Shown: positions 10,237 through 20,467 of the stretch, in pieces | Layout: every line of letters begins with the position of its first letter | How positions within the stretch are numbered: position 1 is the first letter of the stretch | Assembly: GCA_947599905.1 (NCBI GenBank) | Contig: CANQFR010000001.1 | Coordinates: forward strand, 1 to 64,000 | Source of the DNA: an uncultured Lachnospiraceae bacterium | GTDB lineage: Bacteria > Bacillota > Clostridia > Lachnospirales > Lachnospiraceae | Direction of reading: 5' to 3' | DNA: 64,000 nucleotides | The notes under the pieces: model-generated | What the model saw: only the letters and a program-made list of their open reading frames with translations | Database searches by the model: none | Told to the model about the DNA's origin: nothing | Position numbers and translations under genes: made by a program

Positions 10237-10902
10237 TTAACTGTACAAATAAGAAAAATTCGCATGTGTTACCTTCCGTTCAAGCTGGTCTGCAAGCATC
10301 ATTTCATACCACTGACCGCTGCGGCAGAACACATAACGATCCTTCTTAGCATAGTACCCGAACTCCATGTCCGCAACCTTCATCTGCCTCCCAAATTCGC
10401 CACGGTAAACATGCACATGCGCAAGCCCAACATCATTCATGCAAAAAGCATACCAGCAATCAGGATCTTCAGGTAGCCAGCGCTTCCCATTAAGGCTTGG
10501 GAACAGGCTATTACACACGGCGTAATGCCTTTCAGTCCTATTCTGCCATATGGTCAAATTGAACCGCAACCTGTTTCCCGGAATAGACGAAACGACTACC
10601 CCGTTATTTGAGTTAAAGCCAAGGCACTCCCAAGGCTGGCATACAGTTATCACCATTCTGCCTGAATCAAAATTCGTGCCAAGCCCGTACATAATGGAAA
10701 AACACTCCGACACGCTCCTGCCAAGCACCCTCTTCTGAGTTGCCCTGTCCAGAAAGAACCATGCGATGGAACCCCCGGCATTCACCACGCCAACTTCCAT
10801 AAACTGAAGCTCCAGCCTCGTATAATCGGCAACCCTCAAAATCATCCTTCCAGTCCTTGAATCCACATCAAGCGATATTGACTGCTTCGAATATTTTACC
10901 AT
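10237..10902 (-). CDS. Array paralogue
   Basis: ADYTRLE, VCQPWECLGFN, DRYVFCRSGQWYEMML; size and position fit the family. Confidence 0.75.
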   Translation of the reverse strand: MVKYSKQSISLDVDSRTGRMILRVADYTRLELQFMEVGVVNAGGSIAWFFLDRATQKRVLGRSVSECFSIMYGLGTNFDSGRMVITVCQPWECLGFNSNNGVVVSSIPGNRLRFNLTIWQNRTERHYAVCNSLFPSLNGKRWLPEDPDCWYAFCMNDVGLAHVHVYRGEFGRQMKVADMEFGYYAKKDRYVFCRSGQWYEMMLADQLERKVTHANFSYLYS

Positions 10903-11477
10903 TTCACCACGCTCCTAAAATCATGATACCTGAACACGCCATTGTTGTCCGCTACCACCAAATCAGACCTGAAATCCAAGTTGGTGACACCCGAATCACC
11001 ACGCATCAACGTCACTATCAGGCAGGAAATCCCACGGTAGTACCCCCACCATTGCGGGTCTGACATGCTCCATGTCCTGCCTCCAGAGTCCAGTACCTTC
11101 GACCCCGGTATAAATACGAACCTATCAGGCCTTGGAAACAGAAACCTTGCCTCAAACAACGTTCCTCCCTGTATATCCCTTGCCACTACCAATGGATTCT
11201 TATCATACCCAGCACACTCCTCCGGGTTCGCCCTGATAATCTTGTTTCCCATACGGCTTCCTGAATTTACATTCACGCCGCCGAACAGCAGACGCAAGCA
11301 TTCATAAACTGACTCGGCAGACACAGACCTGCCAGTGGACATATCCATTCCTATGAAACAGCCGCCAAAGACAGATGACGTTTCAAGCGTGAAATGCACA
11401 GTATGGATACTCGCATCCTTATAATCAACAACTTTTGCGCCATACGAATCAATGGCAATAACCTGGCAATCATACAT
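10896..11477 (-). CDS. Array paralogue
   Basis: MYDCQVIAI, VDYKDAS, RANPEECAGYD, WWGYYR, YHDFRSVV. Confidence 0.8.
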   Translation of the reverse strand: MYDCQVIAIDSYGAKVVDYKDASIHTVHFTLETSSVFGGCFIGMDMSTGRSVSAESVYECLRLLFGGVNVNSGSRMGNKIIRANPEECAGYDKNPLVVARDIQGGTLFEARFLFPRPDRFVFIPGSKVLDSGGRTWSMSDPQWWGYYRGISCLIVTLMRGDSGVTNLDFRSDLVVADNNGVFRYHDFRSVVKW

Positions 11478-11494
11478 GGAAAATACCCCTTAAC

Positions 11495-12082
11495 CTAAAA
11501 CAGCCCTGCGTCATGCAGTGCCCCCTTAAATGTCAACAACGGAAACGTCGTATTATCACCCAAAGAATTATAGATAGTTACACACCCGTTCTGAAACGTC
11601 GCACGCTCCGTCTTATGTGACTGTGAAAGCAAAAACACGATAGCCCCATTTTCAATAAAATATGACTGCATTGTACCCCCAAACTCAATCTTATGCAAAA
11701 AGCTCAACTGCCAGTCCGGAAGGAACGCAAACCTCTCCGGCTTCTGCCCAAGGTACGTCACCTCTGCCATCGCACCGAAGCGACATAGCTTTACTACAAC
11801 AGCCGCATTGCGATTATACCCAATACACTCCCACGGCTGCGCAAGTATGACACCAGTACCGGCTGAATCCACGTTCACACTACCACTGAATGCTGATTCC
11901 AGAGCCTGCCTCATGCCACTGTCCGACACAGCTGAGCGTCCATCAAAGCATGATACCTGATACAGCAGCCTTCCGTCACGGCTACCTCCCCTTGTGGCCA
12001 TTATCTCCAAACGCCTTCCAGAAACATAATCAACGGCGTAAATTCTTCCTGCCTGTATCTTATACACCTGTATTCTGTACAC
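11495..12082 (-). CDS. Array paralogue
   Basis: MYRIQVYKI, VDYVSGR, LAQPWECIGYN, PERFAFLP. Confidence 0.75.
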   Translation of the reverse strand: MYRIQVYKIQAGRIYAVDYVSGRRLEIMATRGGSRDGRLLYQVSCFDGRSAVSDSGMRQALESAFSGSVNVDSAGTGVILAQPWECIGYNRNAAVVVKLCRFGAMAEVTYLGQKPERFAFLPDWQLSFLHKIEFGGTMQSYFIENGAIVFLLSQSHKTERATFQNGCVTIYNSLGDNTTFPLLTFKGALHDAGLF

Positions 12083-12701
12083 AGAACAATACCTCCCTTG
12101 CGGACAGTATACCCCTCAATGTTCCACATCTTTGATACGTGCCGTCCTGGAAAAACAGCAAATCGCTGTGATGTACCGCCTTGTCTCTTCCAAAATACCT
12201 ATAAAAAACTACATGCACTGTGCCTTCCGGGCGCATACAATATGACCAGAAACAATCCGACACATCCTCAAAAACAAAACTCCCTGGCGAACCTGGCATT
12301 ATCCTATCAAGTAAGGCAAACCGCCTCTCATGCTTCCCTTCCCAGCACTTAAGATCCACAACAACATACCCACCGCACTTCGAATTCCTGCATATGACAC
12401 AACTGCCCGGATCATACCCCTCAAAAGCCTCTGGTTTCGCAAAAGAAACCCTGCCATTACTGTAATTCGGCAAGCCTCCGTATATCTTTCTGAAACAATC
12501 CTCAACCGTGTCACATGATACCTTATTCAGACTGAACGGGTCGTACATGCAACAGAATGACGCACCATTCGTCCTTGAACTGGCTTTCCTGTACCAGTAC
12601 AGCGGATACTCCAAATTCCTCTTATAATCCACAACATCAAAGCGTGAAGTCATCTCGCCCTTACCCTGCCAGCCTACTATCTGGACGCTGTATTTAGTCA
12701 A
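12060..12701 (-). CDS. Array paralogue
   Basis: KYSVQIVGW, VDYKRN, KPEAFEGYD, ERRFALLD, LSAREVLF. Confidence 0.8.
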   Translation of the reverse strand: MTKYSVQIVGWQGKGEMTSRFDVVDYKRNLEYPLYWYRKASSRTNGASFCCMYDPFSLNKVSCDTVEDCFRKIYGGLPNYSNGRVSFAKPEAFEGYDPGSCVICRNSKCGGYVVVDLKCWEGKHERRFALLDRIMPGSPGSFVFEDVSDCFWSYCMRPEGTVHVVFYRYFGRDKAVHHSDLLFFQDGTYQRCGTLRGILSAREVLFCVQNTGV

Positions 12702-13303
12702 GCCGACCCACCCCCCAACATTATCTCCCTTGCGGAAAGAAGCTTATAAGAAACAAGACCCTTTATATACGTTCCATTTTGATTGAACAGCATCTCGCTA
12801 TGCCTTACGCCACTTCCAATATACCTATGGAAGCATACCTTCATGGAACCGTCCGCCAATGGAACGTATGAAAAGCAACAATCAGACGAACTTACATACA
12901 TGAAATCCCCGTCCGGGCTTTGCATGCGCATGTCGACAACAGCAAAACGTTTCTCATTGACCCCTTCAAAGCACTTAAGTTCCACGATGTACAGATTTGT
13001 GCCACGCTTCCTGCTCACAAGCACAGAACCGTCATACCCAAGGCACTCCTTCGGCTTCACGAAATATCCATTATCACCCCACGCTGGCATCCCATAAGCC
13101 TTCAAGAAGCATTCAGACACGGTATCCGCATACACCACACGGTTCTCAAACGGATGAACCAAGGCACACTTACCCTTAGACCTACACCAATTAACCCTGT
13201 AGGATGTATGCCTTACATAATCAACAACCTCGAACCATGATGCGTTGCTGCCTGCGCCGTACCAATCCACCACCTGCACGCAATACTTAGCCATCTCAAG
13301 CAA
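12698..13303 (-). CDS. Array paralogue
   Basis: KYCVQVVDW, VDYVRH, KPKECLGYD, EKRFAVVD, LSAREIMLGG. Confidence 0.8.
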   Translation of the reverse strand: MLEMAKYCVQVVDWYGAGSNASWFEVVDYVRHTSYRVNWCRSKGKCALVHPFENRVVYADTVSECFLKAYGMPAWGDNGYFVKPKECLGYDGSVLVSRKRGTNLYIVELKCFEGVNEKRFAVVDMRMQSPDGDFMYVSSSDCCFSYVPLADGSMKVCFHRYIGSGVRHSEMLFNQNGTYIKGLVSYKLLSAREIMLGGGSA

Positions 13304-13894
13304 CTACCCCCAATTCAGTACGTCTTTAAACGTACAGTATTTTACGGAAGTTCCACCGAAACGAGCAGCCCTGTCCGTCAACTTCACGTCACACACCTTG
13401 TCACTGAACCGCATGAGCATCAACACAAGCCCATGTTCATTTCTATAATACCCATACCACGGGCTGCTGAACGTATCCCAGATGTTCCAAAGCCTCCCTG
13501 AACTATTAAGCGTCATATCATACGGAATCATGAAGAACCTATCCGCACGCCCTGCGCCAAGGAATGCCGCCTCTACAATCGTCCCACTCGCTACGCCCTT
13601 CATCCTGACAAAACCATCGCAATATCCCTTCACCTCCCAAGGCATACAAGGGTACACGCCGCCGCCTACCCCTGCGTTCACACGCCCGAACAGCCTTCCA
13701 AGGCACTCGACCGTGTTAGACCCGACACAGCTCACTCCTTCTCCGCCGCCACGCCCAAGCCTGTAATCCACCGCCTTCACACAGTCCCTTAAATGCTTGA
13801 ACTCCACCTGATGAAAGGCACAGTCGCCATACGTTATGACCTCAGCATAATAATCCGCAAGATAAAGCACCTGCGCATCATATTCAATCGCCAT
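13304..13894 (-). CDS. Array paralogue
   Basis: EYDAQVLYL, YPCMPWEVKGY, VEAAFLG, PWYGYYR. Confidence 0.8.
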   Translation of the reverse strand: MAIEYDAQVLYLADYYAEVITYGDCAFHQVEFKHLRDCVKAVDYRLGRGGGEGVSCVGSNTVECLGRLFGRVNAGVGGGVYPCMPWEVKGYCDGFVRMKGVASGTIVEAAFLGAGRADRFFMIPYDMTLNSSGRLWNIWDTFSSPWYGYYRNEHGLVLMLMRFSDKVCDVKLTDRAARFGGTSVKYCTFKDVLNWG

Positions 13895-14444
13895 TGCTAT
13901 TCCAACTCCTATCCAACACTTCCTTAAAATTCATGTACGGCTCAAAATGCTTATCGGTGAAAATTGCACCATCCTCACGAAATGAAATGACGGTTGCCAA
14001 ATCCGCAAGCCTTAAGAGCCGAAGTTTCACATACCCCTTATCCCTGTAATAGCCGTACCATGCATGGAAACTGCCTGATGTTGAGTACCAACCAAGATTA
14101 CGTGTGTATTTCACGTTCTTTGGCAAGAAAATAAACCTACTTGACTTAGATACCCCTAAATAGGCTGCCTCTACTATAGTACCTGACTGCGTAAACCTCA
14201 AATTGAGCAGCTCTTCACCGCTCATCACGCACTCGTCTGGGAATACAGGCTCGATGAAAAGACCACCTATGCCTGTTCCACGCCTTCTGAGATTCGTCAT
14301 ACCAAAACGCTTTTCCACTTCATCAAATATATCCTTAGTGCCAAGTACATTACGGACAATATGAAGCGAATGATCAACATAACTAATAACCTCGGCATAA
14401 TTCCTGTTAAAACTTACCACCTGTGCATCGAAAACCACACTCAA
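13884..14444 (-). CDS. Array paralogue
   Basis: VFDAQVVSF, VFPDECVMS, VEAAYLG, AWYGYYR, MNFKEVL. Confidence 0.8.
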   Translation of the reverse strand: MSVVFDAQVVSFNRNYAEVISYVDHSLHIVRNVLGTKDIFDEVEKRFGMTNLRRRGTGIGGLFIEPVFPDECVMSGEELLNLRFTQSGTIVEAAYLGVSKSSRFIFLPKNVKYTRNLGWYSTSGSFHAWYGYYRDKGYVKLRLLRLADLATVISFREDGAIFTDKHFEPYMNFKEVLDRSWNSNGD

Positions 14445-15061
14445 AACATTATCTCCCTCATACGCCTATAATCAAACTTCCACACCTCGCCGCTCTTAAA
14501 GAGCATCGGATTCAAAAGCCTCATGACCGCTGACTTCCTGAAGCTATCAAGCGTCACTTCGCAGAGTCCTTTACTACCCTCATTTATGTGAACAACCAAA
14601 TTGTCCGCACTTGCGTAATACCCGTACCACATCGCGTCTAAAGCCCATGGATTTGTGCTATGCCATATCGCATTTCTATACCCCGGAAGCATGACGTACC
14701 TTTCCTCACCGAACACCGTGTTGTCCTCAATTAAGATTCCGTTCTGGCTGCATTTTACATTTATAAGCCCCTTACTGCCATACTGACAATCATATGGTGT
14801 ACACGGCAACATCATCGGAATGACACTACCCCTACTGTTATAATTCACAATGCCGCCGAACATGCGGCCGAGTACACCCTCCAAATAAGGCTCTTCTCGT
14901 GTTCTAGCACCAGTATCACGGTCGAAAGCCTCGTATGTATACCCACCTGGCTCTATATAATAGGCATGCTGAACATAGTGCAATTTTAGATCACCATACG
15001 TTATAACAAAGACCTCCGCAGAATCCACCTTAATTACATGTGCCGCATACACCACGCTCAT
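14441..15061 (-). CDS. Array paralogue
   Basis: LPCTPYDCQYGSKGLINV, IEDNTV, MWYGYY, YRRMREIMF. Confidence 0.8.
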   Translation of the reverse strand: MSVVYAAHVIKVDSAEVFVITYGDLKLHYVQHAYYIEPGGYTYEAFDRDTGARTREEPYLEGVLGRMFGGIVNYNSRGSVIPMMLPCTPYDCQYGSKGLINVKCSQNGILIEDNTVFGEERYVMLPGYRNAIWHSTNPWALDAMWYGYYASADNLVVHINEGSKGLCEVTLDSFRKSAVMRLLNPMLFKSGEVWKFDYRRMREIMF

Positions 15062-15636
15062 ATCGCCACACCCCTAAAATCCTCATACTCTATGACCTGA
15101 TTGTCCATGACTGCATGAGACTTTTCAAGTACCACCTCTGTACTCATGCAAAGCTCCTGATTTACCCAAACATGCAACTTCCTAGGCCTACCCATGTTGC
15201 AGAAGCCATACCACAACTTCGCATGATCTGGTGTCTCCCTTACCTTCGTTACACCACGCATATCAAATATAAGAGCATATAAAGAAACATGAATGAACCT
15301 CTTAGACGAGTTCAGGGTCTTATTCTCAATAATCACGCTCTCTGAACCAGAGGCTACTGAGACAGGCGATTCCCTATACCCGGCGCACTGGAACGACAAG
15401 CACCTCACCATGCCATACCTATCATAATTTACCCTGCCAAACAGCTTCTTCAGGCATGACTCCTGCCAATATGGCCAGTCTCCCCTCACCGTCTTCCTAT
15501 CCGTCACGTCGGTCGCCCTATGCTCGCTCGGGCTAAAAACCACTGCATGCGCCCTTCCTACAGCATAATCCACAACAATGACATTATTATTATGTTCTTT
15601 TACAACCTGATAATTAAAAACACAACGATACGGCAT
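15058..15636 (-). CDS. Array paralogue
   Basis: Likely start MPYRCVFNYQVV; VDYAVGR, RCLSFQCAGYRE, IENKTL, LWYGF. Confidence 0.8.
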   Translation of the reverse strand: MPYRCVFNYQVVKEHNNNVIVVDYAVGRAHAVVFSPSEHRATDVTDRKTVRGDWPYWQESCLKKLFGRVNYDRYGMVRCLSFQCAGYRESPVSVASGSESVIIENKTLNSSKRFIHVSLYALIFDMRGVTKVRETPDHAKLWYGFCNMGRPRKLHVWVNQELCMSTEVVLEKSHAVMDNQVIEYEDFRGVAI

Positions 15637-15652
15637 TAAAGATACCCCCTTG

Positions 15653-16276
15653 TTAGGCTCTATCCAAACTGATTCCTTTCCAGTTGAGTTTTTCGCCACC
15701 GAATAAAATCTCCCGTGGCGTCTTCAACGTCAACGAATACTTCTTACCACTCACAACAGGAACATCAATCACAGAACGCAAATCCTTCCTCCAGATCAGC
15801 CTCTTCTCCCAGCCAGTATTCACGTCCATGATAAGGAACACTGTTGAGCCTGAATCATCCCTGTAACAGGCATGAGAATACCTACCTGACGATGCAACCA
15901 GACCGCCTCCCCTTGTAAAAGGAACAAGTGCAATGCGTCGCTCCACGCCCTGTGCCTCCCACAGAAAACTTTCAACCATAAGCCCATTCTGATGCACCAC
16001 TATATTAAAAAACTCCCCTCCGCCAGAACCAATACACATGGCTGGCGTACAGGGAAGTACGTGCCCGATATCGTCCATATTCACTTCACCGAAACACTTG
16101 TTAAGACACTCCTTCAAACTTTTACCAACAACTTCCTGCTTTCCGTCAGAAACCTTCCATACCACGTCTTTCCTTGGCCACTTAACAAGAACCTTATGAA
16201 GCCTCCAGTCCTTGTAACTTATTACCGAAACACTTGTATGGTTGTAAGACCATACCTGGGCGTCATAATACATCAT
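15653..16276 (-). CDS. Array paralogue
   Basis: Likely start MMYYDAQVW; ISYKDWR, LPCTPAMCIGSG, GVERRIALVP, LKTPREILFGG. Confidence 0.8.
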   Translation of the reverse strand: MMYYDAQVWSYNHTSVSVISYKDWRLHKVLVKWPRKDVVWKVSDGKQEVVGKSLKECLNKCFGEVNMDDIGHVLPCTPAMCIGSGGGEFFNIVVHQNGLMVESFLWEAQGVERRIALVPFTRGGGLVASSGRYSHACYRDDSGSTVFLIMDVNTGWEKRLIWRKDLRSVIDVPVVSGKKYSLTLKTPREILFGGEKLNWKGISLDRA

Positions 16277-16290
16277 ATTAAAACCTCCTC

Positions 16291-17517
16291 TTACTTCAAA
16301 TAGATTCCGTCCCAACCAAGCTTCTCTGCATTCATCAACACGTCTCTCATTGAACATACTTGTAATTTGTACCTCGCATTGCTGGAATCAGAAACCTCTA
16401 TCACAGTATAATAATCACACTTCCATATCAATTTCTTTATCAAACCAGTACTTACATCCCTTGCCATGAAATGCACGTCGCCTGTTGACTTATCTGTATA
16501 ACAGGCGTACTCAAACACGCCAGATGACGAAAGCCCTGACATACCCCTCGCATAAGGAACAAGAGCCACCCTGTTTGACACGCCCCTGCTACCCCATGTT
16601 AAATTCTCTACAAGCATTCCAGTCCTATGGGCAGTTATATTGAAGAACTCCCTGCCTACAGAGCCTTCGCACTTTGAAGGAGTACATGGCAAAATCCTGC
16701 CTAGGCTATCGACATTTACATTGCCAAACATCTTGTAAAGAAAATCATATAAGCCTGTACCAGTGACAACTTTCTTACTCTTATCAAGCGTTGCCTCGTA
16801 TGTAGAACCGTTTCTCGCATAATGTACCTTATGCAAGGACATGTCCTTATAATCCACTACAAGCACCTGGCCTGCACTTATATCCCATACTTGCACGTTA
16901 TAGGTTGCATTCACTACGACCTTATTCTCCTGTGCAAGCTCGGCGTAAGTTTTAAGGTTTAAATCCATTGAATCATCACCACGAATCAGCAACGCTTCCC
17001 GGAAATTGCCAGACCAAGAAATATCCCCTTCCCAACCAGTCTCCAAATCCCTTATGTACAAATGCATTACCCCTGTGGGTCTTTGTATGTATGCGTAGGA
17101 ATACTTGCCTGACTTCGGTGGTGCCTTTCTATCCCTTGACATTGTAATGATTGCTGCGACACGCCTTTCAACATTATGCGTACCCCAGAAGCGGTTTCCT
17201 ACATAAAATGTTGCCTTGTTCCTGTTGTACGAGAACTCGAAATATTCATACCCTCCAGTACACTGCGATGGCGTACAAGGTATCACGGCACCATTCTCAT
17301 CCATGTTCACACGGCCAAACATCTTTGTCAGGCACTCACGCAGGGTCGAGCCATAAAACTTCTGGCTGCCTTCCCTCGAAAGCCCAGCCCTTAACATCCC
17401 ATTCTTAATCCTCTTGTAACGTACAACGTTTTCCGTGGAGTTCCTGTAGTCAAACACTACAGCCCAATCCTTATTCAGTTCCCATACCTGGGCATCGTAC
17501 AAAACCATAATGCACAC
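16291..17517 (-). CDS. Fused double-domain array paralogue (408 aa)
   Basis: Two full family copies: MVLYDAQVWEL...IPCTPSQCTGG...NVERRVAA and TYNVQVWDI...LPCTPSKCEGS...GVSNRVALVP...SMRDVLMN. Confidence 0.85.
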   Translation of the reverse strand: MCIMVLYDAQVWELNKDWAVVFDYRNSTENVVRYKRIKNGMLRAGLSREGSQKFYGSTLRECLTKMFGRVNMDENGAVIPCTPSQCTGGYEYFEFSYNRNKATFYVGNRFWGTHNVERRVAAIITMSRDRKAPPKSGKYSYAYIQRPTGVMHLYIRDLETGWEGDISWSGNFREALLIRGDDSMDLNLKTYAELAQENKVVVNATYNVQVWDISAGQVLVVDYKDMSLHKVHYARNGSTYEATLDKSKKVVTGTGLYDFLYKMFGNVNVDSLGRILPCTPSKCEGSVGREFFNITAHRTGMLVENLTWGSRGVSNRVALVPYARGMSGLSSSGVFEYACYTDKSTGDVHFMARDVSTGLIKKLIWKCDYYTVIEVSDSSNARYKLQVCSMRDVLMNAEKLGWDGIYLK

Positions 17518-17520
17518 CTC

Positions 17521-18072
17521 CTAACCTAAAATCAAATCCCTCATGGACACTGGCGAAATCGTTGTATTTTTACCAACGCCTGAAACATATGTTACCAAAC
17601 CTGACGTCTCCCAGATAAACTCATAATAATCGAAAGCGTCAATATTGAATATAAATAAATCAATGCTGCCATCCGGCCGCATGAAATACCCGTAGCTAAA
17701 CCTCCTAGACCTACGAAGCACGGAATCATACTTAATCACACGCCGCTCTATACCCCTGGAAGACCAGGCAAGGTTCTCTATGTATAATGCGTGCGTATCT
17801 ATAGCGTAACTCAGCCGGAACAGCTCCCTCCATCCGGCGCAATCCGTTGGGTTGCAAGGAATTACCTTACCTCCTTCAGACACGTTAACGTACCCAAACA
17901 GATTTCCAAGGCACTCGCGCAAATCCTTTCCAACAGACTTCCTGCCATTATACAGTACCTGATACCCTCCTGATAACAGGTTTCCACACTCAACACGGCT
18001 TATGGAATTTGTCTTATAATCCAAAACGACTGCATGAAGCCCGTCATACTCCCAGACCTGTACTGAATACAC
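17521..18072 (-). CDS. Array paralogue
   Basis: MYSVQVWEY, LDYKTN, IPCNPTDCAGWRELF, GIERRVI, SMRDLILG. Confidence 0.8.
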   Translation of the reverse strand: MYSVQVWEYDGLHAVVLDYKTNSISRVECGNLLSGGYQVLYNGRKSVGKDLRECLGNLFGYVNVSEGGKVIPCNPTDCAGWRELFRLSYAIDTHALYIENLAWSSRGIERRVIKYDSVLRRSRRFSYGYFMRPDGSIDLFIFNIDAFDYYEFIWETSGLVTYVSGVGKNTTISPVSMRDLILG

Positions 18073-18079
18073 GGCAAGC

Positions 18080-18703
18080 TTACCCCCAAAACATTATTTC
18101 CTTAAACGTCCTATACGGAAACACACTCCCGTCGTTATAGCACTCTACATGACTGTTATACATTGCAAATGATGCAAGCCCCTTACTGCCCCTTAGCAGC
18201 CTCAAGATTACAATGCCATTGCTTATGTAATATGCATACCACTGGTCGTCCGCTCCATTCGAAAATACCCACGTTTTGCCATTACTATACTTTGCATCTG
18301 CAGGAATGAACATAAATCTATTCTGCCTTAAAGAACCTAAGAATGCAGCCTCTATGACTGTTCCATGTACCGCCTTCCCGACCCTGATTACCCCATCCTT
18401 CCAGCCTGCACACTCCTCCGGCAACGCAGACGAAATATGTATGTACCTCATAGTCCTTGTGCCATTCCTTACACTGCCTTTTTCCACCTGTATCCCTAGA
18501 TTCGTCCGTCCAAGGAGCGAATGTATACAGCTTTTCAGAGTCCCGCCCTCCGACTGCATAGACATATAACTATCAAGCACCCTCACTCCACCATTATTCA
18601 AATAATCCACATACAGCTGATGGAGTGCATTATCAGAATATGTAACAGCCTCCACTACAAAACCGACTGCATTTATTATCTGAGCATCATACTTAACTTT
18701 CAA
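18080..18703 (-). CDS. Array paralogue
   Basis: KYDAQIINA, LPEECAGWKD, IEAAFLG, QWYAYY, YRTFKEIMFWG. Confidence 0.8.
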   Translation of the reverse strand: MKVKYDAQIINAVGFVVEAVTYSDNALHQLYVDYLNNGGVRVLDSYMSMQSEGGTLKSCIHSLLGRTNLGIQVEKGSVRNGTRTMRYIHISSALPEECAGWKDGVIRVGKAVHGTVIEAAFLGSLRQNRFMFIPADAKYSNGKTWVFSNGADDQWYAYYISNGIVILRLLRGSKGLASFAMYNSHVECYNDGSVFPYRTFKEIMFWG

Positions 18704-18715
18704 AACGCCACCAAC

Positions 18716-19318
18716 CTAACAAAACATTATTTCCCTGATCGTATACATCATGCATTTACGTGGCACTTTAGTCCTGGGTTCTATGTCCACAGGATACAAA
18801 TCCAAATCGCTCCACCTCAAATGCTTCCTTTCAGGCCAGTTCTTCTGGCAATCCAAGATGTAAATATCATAATAATTTCCAGTTCTCACATACCCGTACC
18901 AGTATGTTCCTGACGTGCCAGTGAACCTCTGTGACTGATCTAACTTTGCGTAGGCAAAACGCCTTTCTACCCCCATCGAGCGATATTTCAAGTTCTCGAC
19001 CAGCATACCGTCCCTAAACTGCGTTACAAGGAAAAGCTCCTGGCCTTTCACGCACATGCCAGGCGTCACTGGTATTACGATGCCGCTGGAATCCACATTC
19101 ACACGTCCGAACATCTGTATTAGGCAATCGGTAAAATTCCTTCCTACCACCGCATTCTTCAGTTCGCCGCCACGCCATGCCTCATAAAGGCCGTCACGCC
19201 TCTTGCTGTTCTGGACTGGTATATTCAATCCAGCCCTATAATCTATCAAATATGCACTCCTCGCATTCTTAAAATAGACCTGGGCGTCATACAGTCCATT
19301 CGTGGCAACAGCACCCAT
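18716..19318 (-). CDS. Array paralogue
   Basis: LYDAQVYF, IDYRAGL, IPVTPGMCVKGQELFLV, GVERRFAYA, YWYGYV, YTIREIMF. Confidence 0.8.
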   Translation of the reverse strand: MGAVATNGLYDAQVYFKNARSAYLIDYRAGLNIPVQNSKRRDGLYEAWRGGELKNAVVGRNFTDCLIQMFGRVNVDSSGIVIPVTPGMCVKGQELFLVTQFRDGMLVENLKYRSMGVERRFAYAKLDQSQRFTGTSGTYWYGYVRTGNYYDIYILDCQKNWPERKHLRWSDLDLYPVDIEPRTKVPRKCMMYTIREIMFC

Positions 19319-19319
19319 G

Positions 19320-19928
19320 TCAGACCCTCCTACCGTTAAGCATCAGCACAGACCTCATGTCCACATACGGCAGCGCACACGCCATGCCGCCATTCGGAGC
19401 CTCGAACATCTTAACGAGATTTGCACCGTCCTCGAACACAAAATCATAGCACTCCCTACTCCTTCCGCTCATGCCATGGCTCTTTTTACCGACTATGCAT
19501 ACCCTCAAAACATACTTACCGTAATCCCTGTAGTACCCATGCCACTCAACCGACTCCGAATTCGCCATGCCGACTGCGCACATTATATACCTGTTTGACC
19601 CGCTTATGGTCTTATTCTCCACTGCAAGTGAAGAATACCCAAACCTTGAAACTGCAAACAGCGGAGAATCACACCCAACGCACTCTTCCGGGTAACTGGG
19701 GCTTCCATACCGCACATCGGAGAACGCCACGCTGCCGCCGACAGTGCCCTCAAGGCAGGCGTGCGAAGTCTTATACCTTCTGCCATCACGCATGCCGACA
19801 ACATAATACCCCGAGTTAAAGTCTATGCTGACCTTGAACTTCATCAAACGGCAGTCCTTGTAATCTATTGCCTCGTACACGCCGCTATCCTCATTTATCA
19901 CCTGTAACAGATACTTCTTATCGCCCAT
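19320..19928 (-). CDS. Array paralogue
   Basis: LLQVINED, IDYKDCR, YPEECVGCDSPLFAV, VENKTI, EWHGYYR, VDMRSVLML. Confidence 0.8.
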   Translation of the reverse strand: MGDKKYLLQVINEDSGVYEAIDYKDCRLMKFKVSIDFNSGYYVVGMRDGRRYKTSHACLEGTVGGSVAFSDVRYGSPSYPEECVGCDSPLFAVSRFGYSSLAVENKTISGSNRYIMCAVGMANSESVEWHGYYRDYGKYVLRVCIVGKKSHGMSGRSRECYDFVFEDGANLVKMFEAPNGGMACALPYVDMRSVLMLNGRRV

Positions 19929-19932
19929 ATCA

Positions 19933-20460
19933 CTAAAACAAAATCCTTTCCAGCGTCTGATACCCCTTTAGCACAGCACCTTGCTCCTGCACGCCCTCCT
20001 CCGTGAACTTCACGGTGAAATAACGCCCGTCCGGCGTGTTTATGAAAAACGTGAAAGCCTCCTCCTTCCCACGGTACCCGTACCCGTACCACACGTCATG
20101 CGTAGCCTGTATCCGCACACCCTCAAGCTGCGCAAAACGCTCACGCCGCTCGCTCAAGGCAAGGCATTCGATTACTACACGCCCATTCACAACCTGCATC
20201 TTAAACAAATCATTTAAATTGCCAAAACACTGGCTTGGCAGGCAAGGAACAACGTCATTCTTAATCACATTGCACTCGCCGAATACCTCGACAAAACAAT
20301 CCCTCCAGCAATTATGCCTGTCTGACGACCTAAGCATCTGCGGCTCTACCCTGTAGCCACCGCCGAACCTATCCAGACGCACTGGCGTTATGCTGCAATC
20401 CCTATAATCAATCACACGGAACAGATTGTCGAGAACCTGAATCACCTGAACGTCATACAT
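19933..20460 (-). CDS. Array paralogue
   Basis: Start MYDVQVIQV; IDYRDC, VPCLPSQCFGNLNDLF, IECLALSERRERFAQLE, VWYGYGY, YQTLERILF. Confidence 0.8.
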   Translation of the reverse strand: MYDVQVIQVLDNLFRVIDYRDCSITPVRLDRFGGGYRVEPQMLRSSDRHNCWRDCFVEVFGECNVIKNDVVPCLPSQCFGNLNDLFKMQVVNGRVVIECLALSERRERFAQLEGVRIQATHDVWYGYGYRGKEEAFTFFINTPDGRYFTVKFTEEGVQEQGAVLKGYQTLERILF

Positions 20461-20467
20461 AACCCAA

